A stretch of DNA of 64,000 bases, from NCBI GenBank assembly GCA_026874595.1, contig CM049321.1, positions 11,689,479 through 11,753,478 of the forward strand, given 5' to 3'. Position numbers and translations under genes: made by a program. Position 1 is the first letter of the stretch. The number at the start of each line of letters is the position of its first letter. The notes under the pieces were generated by a model. It was given only the letters and a program-made list of their open reading frames with translations, was not told where the DNA came from and searched no databases. Source of the stretch: Sipunculus nudus. Taxonomy: Eukaryota; Annelida; Sipuncula; Golfingiida; Sipunculidae. Positions 12,701-26,100 of the stretch are shown here, one piece after another.

Positions 12701-13531
12701 TATTTTATATTTCGACTTTTTATTGAAAGATTTTGCCATTTTTATTTAGAATCCGGTTCACTAAGCGTCACTCTTTTGTCGCCAAGAAACTTGTCTGTGT
12801 ACCATGGGTAATATTCGTGTGTATTTGTAGAAAAATGCTTCATTTCTGTGGTGTTTTCTCAATAAGCAAATCATAAGCAAAACGTAAGCAAATTGTGAGC
12901 AAAGGAACAATGTCTTCATAAATTCTTTTTGTAAGTATTTTCTAGAGACATAATATATTATTTGACGAACCCGGAGCCTAATTATATCGGAAACGGTGCA
13001 AAACAGTAGATCAAATGAGAAAAAATAAAAAAAATGGGTCACTATGATCCATAATATCTCTTATTGGAAATAGCAGTCTTTTACATTTCTAATATTGATT
13101 GAACGATTGTGCCCTTTATTTTTAGATTAATGTTCACTAGGAGACACCATTGTGTAGCCAGGGAATTAGTCTGCGTCCCTACGGGACATATACGTGTGCA
13201 TTTTTTTAAAAATGCTTCATTTCTGTGGTGTTTTCTCAATAAGCAAAGCATAAGCAAAACGCAAGCAAATTGTAAGCAAAGGAAAATTGTCTTCATGAAT
13301 TCTTTTTGCGACTATTTTCTGAGGATATAATGTATTATTAGGGTTCCAGGGAGTCTAATCGTATCGGAAATAGTGGAAAATTGTAGATAAATTTGGAAAG
13401 AAATAAGGGAATGGGTCTCGAATTTAATATTATCCCTTTCATAAAATAGTAATATTTCATATTTTTACATTTTATTGAAAGATTTTGCCTTTTATTTTTA
13501 GATTCCTGTTCACTTAGCGTCGCTATTTTGT
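9773..13531 (+). repeat. 10-mer higher-order repeat (ABCBC twice)
   Basis: Anchors at 9773A, 10149B, 10525C, 10900B, 11277C, 11653A, 12029B, 12405C, 12780B and 13156C: two ABCBC pentamers in 3759 bp, 1127 bp (three monomers) shorter than the 13-mer. The first seven monomers match the 13-mer closely, with small differences (TTATTAGGC where copies 1 and 2 have TTATTATGC). From about 12255 the sequence departs and passes into a C monomer not present in copies 1 or 2 (GTTCTCTAGG upstream, AATACTTCATT downstream), so the shortening is not a clean excision of the middle ABC. Confidence 0.88.
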
Positions 13532-16500
13532 CGCCAAGGAACTTGTCTGCGTATCCATGGGTCATATTCGTGTGTATTTGTAGAAAAATGCTTCATTTCT
13601 GTGGTGTTTTCTCAATAAGCAAAGCATAAGCAAAACGCAAGCAATTTTTAAGCAAAGAAACAATATCTTCATAAATTCTGTTTGCGACTAATTTCTGAGG
13701 ACATAATGAATTATTAGGGTTCCAGGGAGTCTAATCATGTCGGAAATAGTGGAAAATTGTAGATAAATTGGGAAAGAATTAAGAAAATGGGTCTCGAAAT
13801 CGATATTGTCCCTTTTAGAAAATAGCAATATTTTATATTTCGACTTTTTATTGAAAGATTTTGCCATTTTTATTTAGAATCCGGTTCACTAAGCGTCACT
13901 TATTTGTCGTCAAGAAACTTGTCAGCGTACCCATGGGTCATATTCGTGTGTATTTGTAGAAAAATGCTTCATTTCTGTGGTGTTTTCACCGTAAGCAAAG
14001 AATAAGCAAAACGTAAGCAAATTGTAAGCAAAGGAACAATGTCTTCATAAATTCTTTTTGTAAATATTTTCTAGAGACATAATATATTATTTGACTAACC
14101 CGGAGCCTAATTATATCGGAAACGGTGCAAAACAGTAGATCAATTGAAAAAAATAAAAAAAATGGCTCCCTATAATCCCTAACATCTCTTATAGGAAATA
14201 GCAGTCTTTTACATTTCTAATATTGATTGAACGATTGTTCCCTTTATTTTTAGATTAATGTTCACTAGGAGGCACCATTGTGTAGCCAGGGAATTAGTCT
14301 GCGTCCCTACGGGACATATTCGTGTGTATTTTTTTAAAAATGCTTCATTTTTGTGGTATTTTCTCAATAAGCAAAGCATAAGCAAAACGCAAGAAAATTG
14401 TAAGCAAAGGAACAATGTCTTCTTAAATTCTTTTTGCGACTATTTTCTGAGGACATAATGTATTATTAGGCTTCCAGGGAGTCTAATCATGTCGGAAATA
14501 GTGGAAAATTGTAGATAAATTGGGAAAGAAATCAGAGAATGGGTCTCGAAATCGATATTATCCCTTTAAGAAAATAGCAATATTTTATATTTCGACATTT
14601 AATTGAAAGATTTTGCCATTTTTATTTAGAATCCGGTTCACTAAGCGTCACTTTTTGTCGCCAAGAAACTTGTCTGCGTACCCATGGATCATATTCGTGT
14701 GTATTTGTAGAAAAATGCTTCATTTCTGTGGTGTTTTCACCGTAAGCAAAGAATAAGCAAAGCGTAGGGAAAGTGTAAGCAAAGGAACTACATCTTCATA
14801 AATTCTTTTTGTGAATATTTTCTCAGGACATAATGTTTTAGTTGACTAACCAGGAGCCTAATTTTATCGGAAACGGTGCAAAACAGTAGATCAAATGAGA
14901 AAAAATTTAAAAAATGGGTCACTATGATCCATAATATCTCTTATTGGAAATAGCAGTCTTTTACATTTCTAATATTGATGGAACGATTGTGCCCTTTATT
15001 TTTAGATTAATGTTCACTAGGAGGCACCATTGTGTAGCCAGGGAATTAGTCTGCGTCCCTACGGGACATATACGTGTGTATTTTTTGAAAAATGCTTCAT
15101 TTCTGTGGTGTTTTCTCAATAAGCAAAGCATAAGCAAAACACAAGCAAATTGTAAGCAAAGGAAAAATGTCTTCATGAATTCTTTTTGCGACTATTTTCT
15201 GAGGATATAATGTTTTATTAGGGTTCCAGGGAGTCTAATCGTATCGGAAATAGTGGAAAATTGTAGATAAATTTGGAAAGAAATAAGGGAATGGGTCTCG
15301 AATTTAATATTATCCCTTTCATAAAATAGTAATATTTCATATTTTTACATTTTATTGAAAGATTTTGCCTTTTATTTTTAGATTCCTGTTCACTTAGCGT
15401 CGCTATTTTGTCGCCAAGGAACTTGTCTGCGTATCCATGGGTCATATTCGTGTGTATTTGTAGAAAAATGCTTCATTTCTGTGGTGTTTTCTCAATAAGC
15501 AAAGCATAAGCAAAACGCAAGCAATTTTTAAGCAAAGAAACAATATCTTCATAAATTCTGTTTGCCACTAATTTCTGAGGACATAATGAATTATTAGGGT
15601 TCCAGCGAGTCTAATCATATCGGAAATAGTGGAAAATTGTAGATAAATTGGGAAACAATTAAGAAAATGGGTCTCGAAATCGATATTGTCCCTTTTAGAA
15701 AATAGCAATATTTTATATTTCGACTTTTTATTGAAAGATTTTGCCATTTTTATTTAGAATCCGGTTCACTAAGCGTCACTAATTTGTCGCCAAGAAAATT
15801 GACAGCGTACCCATGGGTCATATTCGTGTGTATTTGTAGAAAAATGCTTCATTTCTGTGGTGTTTTCACCGTAAGCAAAGAATAAGCAAAACGTAAGCAA
15901 ATTGTAAGCAAAGGAACAATGTCTTCATAAATTCTTTTTGTGAATATTGTTTCAAGACATAATGTATTAGTTGACAAAGCAGGAGCCTAATTATATCGGA
16001 AACGTTGCAAAACAGTAGATCAAATGAGAAAAAATAAAAAAATGGGTCCCTATAATCCATAATATCTCTTATTGGAAATAGCAGACTGTTACATTTCTAA
16101 TATTGATTGAACGATTGTGCCCTTTATTTTTAGATTAATGTTCTCTAGGAGGCACCATTGTGTAGCCAGGGAATTAGTCTGCGTCCCTACGGGACATATT
16201 CGTGTGTATTTTTTGAAAATACTTCATTTCTGTTGTGTTTTCTCAATAAGCAAAGCATAAGCAAAACGCAAGCAAATTGTTAGCAAAGGAAAAATGTCTT
16301 CATAAATTCTTTTTGCGACTATTTTCTGAGGATATAATGTATTATTAGGGTTCCAGGGAGTCTAATCGTATCGGAAATAGTAGAAAATTGTAGATAAATT
16401 GGGAAAGAAATAAAAAAATGAGTCTCGAATTTAATATTATCACTTTCATAAAATAGTAATATTTTATATTTTTACATTTTATTGAAAGATTTTGCCTTTT

Positions 16501-16538
16501 ATTTTTAAATTTCTGTTCACTTAGCGTCACTATTTTGT
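13532..16538 (+). repeat. Partial copy of the 10-mer (ABCBC-ABC)
   Basis: Anchors at 13532A, 13908B, 14284C, 14659B, 15036C, 15412A, 15788B and 16164C. It matches 9773-12779 at a shift of 3759 bp, including the private GTTCTCTAGG C monomer at 16164. A few changes are private, such as CGTC for CGCC at 13908 and GATGGAACG near 14978. After the last C, at roughly 16.4 kb, the expected B-C ending is replaced by the X mosaic, so the copy is truncated by a register change. Confidence 0.85.
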
Positions 16539-16914
16539 CGCCAAGGAACTTGTCTGCGTACCTATGGGTCATATTCGTGTGTATTTGTAGAAAAATGCTT
16601 CATTTCTGTGGTGTTTTCACCGTAGGTAAAGAATAAGCAAAGCGTAAGGAAAGTGTAAGCAAAGGAACTACATCTTCATAAATTCTTTTTGTGAATATTT
16701 TCTCAAGACATAATGTATTAGTTGACTAACCAGGAGCCTAATTATATCGGAAAAGGTGCAAAACAGTAGATCAAATGAGAAAAAATTAAAAAATGGGTCC
16801 TTATAATCCATAATATCTCTTATTGGAAATAGCAGTCTTTTACATTTCTCATATAGATTGAACGATTGTGCCCTTTATTTTTAGATTAATGTTCACTAGG
16901 AGGCACCATTGTGT
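16539..16914 (+). repeat. Prototype X mosaic monomer (A start, B remainder)
   Basis: The approach and anchor are A-like (CTGTTCACTTAGCGTCAC, CCAAGGAAC) but the monomer then reads TACCTATGGG and continues with the B-type TTTTCACCGTAGG, TTTTGTGAATATTTTCTC and GGAGCCTAATTATATCGG. It is followed by C, as a B would be. The switch from A-like to B-like lies within the shared core between the anchor and CACCGT. The same monomer recurs at 26692 and 34556, and related ones at 39788, 43145 and 62245. Confidence 0.78.
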
Positions 16915-18043
16915 AGCAAGGGAAATATTCTGCGTCCCTACGGGACATATTTGTTTGTTTTTGTTGAAAAATGCTTCATTTCTGTGGTGTTTTCTCAATA
17001 AGCAAAGCATTAGCAAAACTCAAGCAATTTTTAAGCAAAGAAACAATATCTTCATAAATTCTTTTTGCGACTATTTTCTGATGACATAATGAATTATTTG
17101 GGTTCCAGGAAGTCTAATCATGTCGGAAATAGTGGAAAATTGTAGATAAATTGGGAAAGAATGAAGAAAGTGGGTCTCGAAATCGATATTGTCCCTTTTA
17201 GAAAATAGCAATATTTTATATTTCGACTTTTTATTGAAAGATTTTGCCATTTTTATTTATAATCCGGTTCACTAAGGGTCACTATTTTGTCACCAAGAAA
17301 CTTGTCTGCGTACCCATGGGTGATATTAGTGTGTATTTGTAGAAAAATGCTTCATTTCTGTGGTGTTTTCACAGTAAGCAAAGAATAAGCAAAGCGTAAG
17401 GAAAGTGTAAGCAAAGGAACTACATATTCATAAATTCTTTTTGTGAATATCGTTTTAAGACATAATGTATTAGTTGACTAACCCGGAGCCTAATTATATC
17501 GGAAACGGTGCAAAACAGTAGATCAAATGAGAAAAAATAAAAAAATGGCTCCCTATAATCCCTAACCTCTCTTATTGAAAATAGCAGTCTTTTACATTTC
17601 TAATATTGATTGAACGATTGTTCCCTTTACTTTTAGATTAATGTTCACTAGGAGGCACCATTGTGTAGGAAGAGAATTAGTCTGCATCCCTACGGGACAT
17701 ATTCGTGTGTTTTTTTTTTTAAAATGCTTCATTTCTGTGGTGTTTTCTCAATAAGCAAAGCATAAGCAAAACGCAAGCAAATTGTAAGCAAAAGAAAAAT
17801 GTCTTCATAAATTCTTTTTGCGACTATTTTCTGAGGATATAATGTATTATTAGGGTTCCAGGGAGTCTAATCGTATCGGAAATAGTAGAAAATTGTAGAT
17901 AAATTGGGAAAGAAATAAGAAAATGGGTCTCGAATTTAATATTAAACCTTTCATAAAATAGTAATATTTTATATTTTTACATTCTATTGAAAGAATTTGC
18001 CTTTTATTTTTAAATTCCTGTTCACTTAGCTTCACTATTTTGT

Positions 18044-18420
18044 CCCCAAGTAACTTGTCTGCGTACTTATGTGTCATATTCGTGTGTATTTGTAGAAAAA
18101 TGCATCATTTCTGTGGTGTTTTCACCGTATGCAAAGAATAAGCAAAGCGTAAGGAAAGTGTAAGCAAAGGAACTACATCTTCATAAATTGTTTTTCCGAC
18201 TATTTTCTGAGGACATAATGTATTATTATGGTTCCAGGGAGTCTAATCATGTCGGAAATAGTGGAGAATTGTAGATAAATTGGGAAAGAAATAAGAAAAT
18301 GGGTCTCGAATTTAATATTATCCCTTTCAGAAAATAGTAATATTTCATATTTTTTACATTTTATTGAACGATTTTGCCTTTTTTTTTTAGATTCCTGTTC
18401 ACTTACCTTCGCTATTTTGT
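18044..18420 (+). repeat. Prototype X' mosaic monomer (CCCCAAGTAAC variant)
   Basis: A variant of X with TGTCCCCAAGTAAC at the anchor and TATGTGTCAT in place of the usual CATGGGTCAT. It carries the B-type TTTTCACCGTA and then, near TTTTTCCGAC, changes back to an A/C-type ending and is followed by an A monomer. It therefore looks like a double mosaic. Related X' monomers start at 45377, 49105, 51732, 53984, 56610, 59614 and 63355; the one at 63355 has recovered the CCATGGG form. Confidence 0.75.
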
Positions 18421-21400
18421 CGCCAAGGAACTTGTCTGCGTACCCATGGGTCATATTCGTGTGCATTTGTAGAAAAATGCTTCATTTCTGTGGTGTTTTC
18501 TCAATAAGCAAAGCATAATCAAAACGCAAGCAATTTTTAAGCAAAGAAACAATATCTTCATAAATTCTTTTTGCGACTATTTTCTGAGGACATAATGAAT
18601 TATTAGGGTTCCAGGGAGTATAATCATGTCGGAAATAGTGGAAAATTGTAGATAAATTGGGAAAGAATTAAGAAAATGGGTCTCGAAATCGATATTGTGC
18701 TTTTTAGAAAATAGCAATATTTTATATTTCGACTTTTCTTTGAAAGATTTTGCCATTTTTATTTAGAATCCGGTTCACTAAGCGTCACTATTTTGTCGCC
18801 AAGAAACTTGTCTGCGTACCCATGGGTCATATTCGTGTTTATTTGTAGAAAAATGCTTCATTTCTGTGGTGTTTTCACCGTAAGCAAAGAATAAGCAAAG
18901 CGTAAGGAAGGTGTAAGCAAAGGAACTACATCTTCATAAATTCTTTTTGTGAATATTTTCTCAAGACATAATGTATTAGTTGACTAACCAGGAGCCTAAT
19001 TATATCGGAAACGGTGCAAAACAGTAGATCAAATGAGAAAAAATTAAAAAAATGGGTCCCTATAATCCATAATATCTCTTATTGGAAATAGCAGATTGTT
19101 ACATTTCTAATATTGATTGAACGATTGTGCCCTTTATTTTTAGATTAATGTTCACTAGGAGGCACCATTGTGTAGCCAGGGAATTGGTCTGCGTCCCTAC
19201 GGGACATATTCGTGTGTATTTTTTGAAAAATGCTTCATTTTTGTGGTGTTTTCTCAATAAGCAAAGCATCAGCAAAACGCAAGCAAATTGTAAGCAAAGG
19301 AACAATGTCTTCTTAAATTCTTTTTGCGACTATTTTCTGAGGACATAATGTATTATTAGGCTTCCAGGGAGTCTAATCATGTCGGAAATAGTGGAAAATT
19401 GTAGATAAATTGGGAAAGAAATCAGAGAATGGGTCTCGAAATCGATATTATCCCTTTAAGAAAATAGCAATATTTTATGTTTCGACATTTTATTGAAAGA
19501 TTTTGCCATTTTTATTTAGAATCCGGTTCACTAAGCGTCACTATTTTGTCGCCAAGAAACTTGTCTGCGTACCCATGGGTCATATTCGTGTTTATTTGTA
19601 GAAAAATGCTTCATTTCTGTGGTGTTTTCACCGTAAGCAAAGAATAAGCAAAGCGAAGGGAAAGTATAAGCAGAGGAACTACATCTTCATAAATTCTTTT
19701 TGTGAATATTTTCTCAAGACATAATGTATTAGTTGACTAACCAGGAGCCTAATTTTATCGGAAACGGTGCAAAACAGTACATCAAATGATAAAAAATTAA
19801 AAAAATGGGTCACTATGATCCATAATATCTCTTATTGGAAATAGCAGTCTTTTACATTTCTAATATTGATTGAACGATTGTGCCCTTTATTTTTAGATTA
19901 ATGTTCACTAGGAGGCACCATTGTGTAGCCAGGGAATTAGTCTGCGTCCCTACGGGACATATTCGTGTGTATTTTTTGAAAAATGCTTCATTTTTGTGGT
20001 GTTTTCTCAATAAGCAAAGCATCAGCAAAACGCAAGAAAATTGTAAACAAAGGAACAATGTCTTCTTAAATTCTTTTTGCGACTATTTTCTGAGGACATA
20101 ATGTATTATTAGGCTTCTAGGGAGTCTAATCATGTCGAAAATAGTGGAAAATTGTAGATAAATTGGAAAAGAAATCAGAGAATGGGTCTCGAAATCGATA
20201 TTATCCCTTTAAGAAAATAGCAATATTTTATATTTCGACATTTTATTGAAAGATTTTGCCATTTTTATTTAGAATCCGGTTCACTAAGCGTCACTATTTT
20301 GTCGCCAAGAAACTTGTCTGCGTACCCATGGATCATATTCGTGTGTATTTGTAGAAAAATGCTTCATTTCTGTGGTGTTTTCACCGTAAGCAAAGAATAA
20401 GCAAAGCGTAGGGAAAGTGTAAGCAAAGGAACTACATCTTCATAAATTCTTTTTGTGAATATTTTCTCAGGACATAATGTATTAGTTGACTAACCAGGAG
20501 CCTAATTTTATCGGAAACGGTGCAAAACAGTAGATCAAATGAGAAAAAATTTAAAAAATGGGTCACTATGATCCATAATATCTCTTATTGGAAATAGCAG
20601 TCTTTTACATTTCTAATATTGATTGAACGATTGTGCCCTTTATTTTTAGATTAATGTTCACTAGGAGGCACCATTGTGTAGCCAGGGAATTAGTGTGCGT
20701 CCCTACGGGACATATACGTGTGTATTTTTTTTAAAAATGCTTCATTTCTGTGGTGGTTTCTCAATAAGCAAAGCATAAGCAAAACACAAGCAAATTGTAA
20801 GCAAAGGAAAAATGTCTTCATGAATTCTTTTTGCGACTATTTTCTGAGGATATAATGTATTATTAGGGTTCCAGGGAGTCTAATCGTATCGGAAATAGTG
20901 GAAAATTGTAGATAAATTTGGAAAGAAATAAGGGAATGAGTCTCGAGTTTAATATTATCCCTTTCATAAAATAGTAATATTTCATATTTTTACATTTTAT
21001 TGAAAGTTTTTACCTTTTATTTTTAGATTCCTGTTCACTTAGCGTCGCTATTTTGTCGCCAAGGAACTTGTCTGCGTACCCATGAGTCATATTCGTGTGT
21101 ATTTGTAGAAAAATGCTTCATTTCTGTGGTGTTTTCTCAATAAGCAAATCAAAAGTAAAACGCAAGCAATTTTTAAGCAAAGAAACAATATCTTCATAAA
21201 TTCTGTTTGCGACTAATTTCTGAGGACATAATGAATTATTAGGGTTCCAGGGAGTCTAATCATGTCGGAAATAGTGGAAAATTGTAGATAAATTGGGAAA
21301 GAATTAAGAAAATGGGTCTCGAAATGGATATTGTCCCTTTTAGAAAATAGCAATATTTTATATTTCGACTTTTTATTGAAAGATTTTGCCATTTTTATTT

Positions 21401-22394
21401 AGAATCCGGTTCACTAAGCGTCACTATTTTGTCGCCAAGAAACTTGTCTGCGTACCCATGGGTCATATTCGTGTGTATTTGTAGAAAAATGCTTCATTTC
21501 TGTGGTGTTTCCACCGTAAGCAAAGAATAAGCAAGGCGTAAGGAAAGTGTAAGCAAAGGAACTACATCTTCATAAATTCTTTTTGTGAATATTTTCTCAA
21601 GACATAATGTATTAGTTGACTAACCAGGAGCCTAATTATATCGGAAACGGTGCAAAACAGTAGATCAAATGGGAAAAAAATAAAAAAATGGCTCCCTATA
21701 ATCCCTAACATCTATTATTGGAAATAGCAGTCTTTTACATTTTTAATATTGATTGAACGATTGTTCCCTTTACTTTTAGATTAATGTTCACTAGGAGGCA
21801 CCATTGTGTAGGAAGGGAATTAGTCTGCATCCCTACGGGACATATTCGTGTGTATTTTTTTAAAATGCTTCATTTCTGTGGTGTTTTCTCAATAAGCAAA
21901 GCATAAGCAAAACGCAAGCAAATTGTAAGTAAAGGAAAAATGTCTATATAAATTCTTTTTGCGACTATTTTCTGAGGATATAATGTATTATTAGGGTTCC
22001 AGGGAGTCTAATCGTGTCGGAAATAGTAGAAAATTGTAGATAAATTGGGAAAGAAATAAGAAAATGGGTCTCGAAATCAATATTATCCCTTTTAGAAAAT
22101 AGCAATATTTTATATTTCGACTTTTTATTGAAAGATTTTGCCATTTTTATTTAGAATCCGGTTCACTAAGCGTCACTATTTTGTCGCCAAGAAACTTGTC
22201 TGTGTACCATGGGTAATATTCGTGTGTATTTGTAGAAAAATGCTTCATTTCTGTGGTGTTTTCTCAATAAGCAAATCATAAGCAAAACGTAAGCAAATTG
22301 TAAGCAAAGGAACAATGTCTTCATAAATTCTTTTTGTAAATATTTTCTAGAGACAAAATATATTGTTTGACGAACCCGGAGCCTAGTTATATCG

Positions 22395-25300
22395 GAAACG
22401 GTGCAAAACAGTAGATCAATTGATAAAAAATTAAAAAAAGGTCCCTATAATCCCTAACATCTCTTATTGGAAATAGCAATCTTTTACATTTCTAATATTG
22501 ATTGAACGATTGTTCCCTTTACTTTTAGATTAATGTTCACTAGGAGGCACCATTGTGTAGAAAGGGAATTAGTCTGCGTCCCTACGGGACATATTCGTGT
22601 GTACTTTTTGAAAATGCTTCATTTCTGTAGTGTTTTCTCAATAAGCAAAGCATAAGCAAAACGCAAGCAAATTGTAAGCAAAGGAAAAATGTCTTCATAA
22701 ATTCTTTTTGCGACTATTTTCTGAGAATATAATGTATTATTAGGGTTTCAGGGAGTCTAATCGTATCGGAAATAGTGGAAAATTGTAGATAAATTGGGAA
22801 AGAAATAAGAAAATGGCTCTCGAATTTAATATTATCCCTTTCATAAAATAGTAATATTTCATATTTTTACTTTTTATTGAAAGATTTTGCCTTTTATTTT
22901 TAGATTCCTGTTCACTTAGCGTCGCTATTTTGTCGCCAAGGAACTTGTCTGCGTATCCATGGGTCATATTCGTGTGTATTTGTAGAAAAATGCTTCATTT
23001 CTGTGTTGTTTTCTCAATAAGCAAAGCATAAGCAAAACGCAAGCAATTTTTAAGCAAAGAAACAATATCTTCATAAATTCTGTTTGCGACTAATTTCTGA
23101 GGACATAATGAATTATTAGGGTTCCAGGGAGTCTAATCATGTCGGAAATAGTGGAAAATTGTAGATAAATTGGGAAAGAATTAAGAAAATGGGTCTCGAA
23201 ATCGATATTGTCCCTTTTAGAAAATAGCAATATTATATATTTCGACTTTTTATTGAAAGATTTTGCCATTTTTATTTAGAATCCGGTTCACTAAGCGTCA
23301 CTATTTTGTCGCCAAGAAACTTGTCTGCGTACCCATGGGTCATATTCGTGTGTATTTGTAGAAAAATGCTTCATTTCTGTGGTGTTTCCACCGTAAGCAA
23401 AGAATAAGCAAGGCGTAAGGAAAGTGTAAGCAAAGGAACTACATCTTCATAAATTCTTTTTGTGAATATTTTCTCAAGACATAATGTATTAGTTGACTAA
23501 CCAGGAGCCTAATTATATCGGAAACGGTGCAAAACAGTAGATCAAATGGGAAAAAAATAAAAAAATGGCTCCCTATAATCCCTAACATCTATTATTGGAA
23601 ATAGCAGTCTTTTACATTTTTAATATTGATTGAACGATTGTTCCCTTTACTTTTAGATTAATGTTCACTAGGAGGCACCATTGTGAAGGAAGGGAATTAG
23701 TCTGCATCCCTACGGGACATATTCGTGTGTATTTTTTGAAAATGCTTCATTTCTGTGGTGTTTTCTCAATAAGCAAAGCATAAGCAAAACGCAAGCAAAT
23801 TGTAAGTAAAGGAAAAATGTCTATATAAATTCTTTTTGCGACTATTTTCTGAGGATATAATGTATTATTAGGGTTCCAGGGAGTCTAATCGTGTCGGAAA
23901 TAGTAGAAAATTGTAGATAAATTGGGAAAGAAATAAGAAAACGGGTCTCGAAATCGATATTATCCCTTTTAGAAAATAGCAATATTTTATATTTCGACTT
24001 TTTATTGAAAGATTTTGCCATTTTTATTTAGAATCCGGTTCACTAAGCGTCACTATTTTGTCGCCAAGAAACTTGTCTGTGTACCATGGGTAATATTCGT
24101 GTGTATTTGTAGAAAAATGCTTCATTTCTGTGGTGTTTTCTCAATAAGCAAATCATAAGCAAAACGTAAGCAAATTGTGAGCAAAGGAACAATGTCTTCA
24201 TAAATTCTTTTTGTAAATATTTTCTAGAGACATAATATATTATTTGACGAACCCGGAGCCTAATTATATCGGAAACGGTGCAAAACAGTAGATCAAATGA
24301 GAAAAAATCAAAAAAATGGGTCACTATGATCCATAATATCTCTTATTGGAAATAGCAGTCTTTTACATTTCTAATATTGATTGAACGATTGTGCCCTTTA
24401 TTTTTAGATTAATGTTCACTAGGAGGCACCATTGTGTAGCCAGGGAATTAGTCTGCGTCCCTACGGGACATATACGTGTGCATTTTTTGAAAAATGCTTC
24501 ATTTCTGTGGTGTTTTCTCAATAAGCAAAGCATAAGCAAAACGCAAGCAAATTGTAAGCAAAGGAAAATTGTCTTCATGAATTCTTTTTGCGACTATTTT
24601 CTGAGGATATAATGTATTATTAGGGTTCCAGGGAGTCTAATCGTATCGGAAATAGTGGAAAATTGTAGATAAATTTGGAAAGAAATAAGGGAATGGGTCT
24701 CGAATTTAATATTATCCCTTTCATAAAATAGTAATATTTCATATTTTTACATTTTATTGAAAGATTTTGCCTTTTATTTTTAGATTCCTGTTCACTTAGC
24801 GTCGCTATTTTGTCGCCAAGGAACTTGTCTGCGTATCCATGGGTCATATTCGTGTGTATTTGTAGAAAAATGCTTCATTCCTGTGGTGTTTTCTCAATAA
24901 GCAAAGCATAAGCAAAACGCAAGCAATTTTTAAGCAAAGAAACAATATCTTCATAAATTCTGTTTGCGACTAATTTCTGAGGACATAATGAATTATTAGG
25001 GTTCCAGGGAGTCTAATCATGTCGGAAATAGTGGAAAATTGTAGATAAATTGGGAAAGAATTAAGAAAATGGGTCTCGAAATCGATATTGTCCCTTTTAG
25101 AAAATAGCAATATTTTATATTTCGACTTTTTATTGAAAGATTTTGCCATTTTTATTTAGAATCCGGTTCACTAAGCGTCACTAATTTGTCGCCAAGAAAC
25201 TTGTCAGCGTACCCATGGGTCATATTCGTGTGTATTTGTAGAAAAATGCTTCATTTCTGTGGTGTTTTCACCGTAAGCAAAGAATAAGCAAAACGTAAGC

Positions 25301-26100
25301 AAATTGTAAGCAAAGGAACAATGTCTTCATAAATTCTTTTTGTAAATATTTTCTAGAGACATAATATATTATTTGACTAACCCGGAGCCTAATTATATCG
25401 GAAACGGTGCAAAACAGTAGATCAATTGAAAAAAATTAAAAAAATGGCTCCCTATAATCCCTAACATCTCTTATAGGAAATAGCAGTCTTTTACATTTCT
25501 AATATTGATTGAACGATTGTTCCCTTTATTTTTAGATTAATGTTCACTAGGAGGCACCATTGTGTAGCCAGGGAATTAGTCTGCGTCCCTACGGGACATA
25601 TTCGTGTGTATTTTTTTAAAAATGCTTCATTTTTGTGGTATTTTCTCAATAAGCAAAGCATCAGCAAAACGCAAGAAAATTGTAAGCAAAGGAACAATGT
25701 CTTCTTAAATTCTTTTTGCGACTATTTTCTGAGGACATAATATATTATTAGGCTTCCAGGGAGTCTAATCATGTCGGAAATAGTGGAAAATTGTAGATAA
25801 ATTGGGAAAGAAATCAGAGAATGGGTCTCGAAATCGATATTATCCCTTTAAGAAAATAGCAATATTTTATATTTCGACATTTAATTGAAAGATTTTGCCA
25901 TTTTTATTTAGAATCCGGTTCACTAAGCGTCACTTTTTGTCGCCAAGAAACTTGTCTGCGTACCCATGGATCATATTCGTGTGTATTTGTAGAAAAATGC
26001 TTCATTTCTGTGGTGTTTTCACCGTAAGCAAAGAATAAGCAAAGCGTAGGGAAAGTGTAAGCAAAGGAACTACATCTTCATAAATTCTTTTTGTGAATAT
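22395..26100 (+). repeat. Ten-monomer block copied from the left 13-mer array
   Basis: Matches about 7354-11059 at a constant shift of 15041 bp (C-A-B-C-B-C-A-B-C-B). Examples: 22740 against 7699, 24043 against 9002, 24391 against 9350, 25540 against 10499. Markers such as GTGAAGGAAGGG near 23681 and the ACTTTTTGTCGCC approach near 25934 are retained. The right end lies in TTTGTGAATATT of a B monomer, where sequence matching 15.95 kb takes over. The block recurs at about 30259-33964 within 21-mer copy 2. Confidence 0.83.

Larger units (their letters stand above)
16539..21056 (+). repeat. Irregular stretch of 12 monomers between HOR blocks
   Basis: Anchors and types: 16539X, 16915C, 17291B, 17667C, 18044X', 18421A, 18797B, 19174C, 19550B, 19927C, 20303B, 20680C. 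This stretch has no in-phase higher-order period of its own. Several monomers carry private changes, e.g. CACCAAG at 17291, TTACCTTCGC before 18421, and T runs of about 10-11 at 17710-17720 and 18379-18388. The 16539-17290 part recurs in the 21-mer, and 19550-21056 (B-C-B-C) resembles the 753-1880 region. It may be older array sequence trapped between newer amplifications. Confidence 0.8.

Noticed and set aside
17710-17720. T run as a polymerase III terminator
   Set aside because: The site corresponds to the normal TATTTTTT stretch of C monomers, and no A and B box promoter elements or tRNA-like structure are visible upstream.
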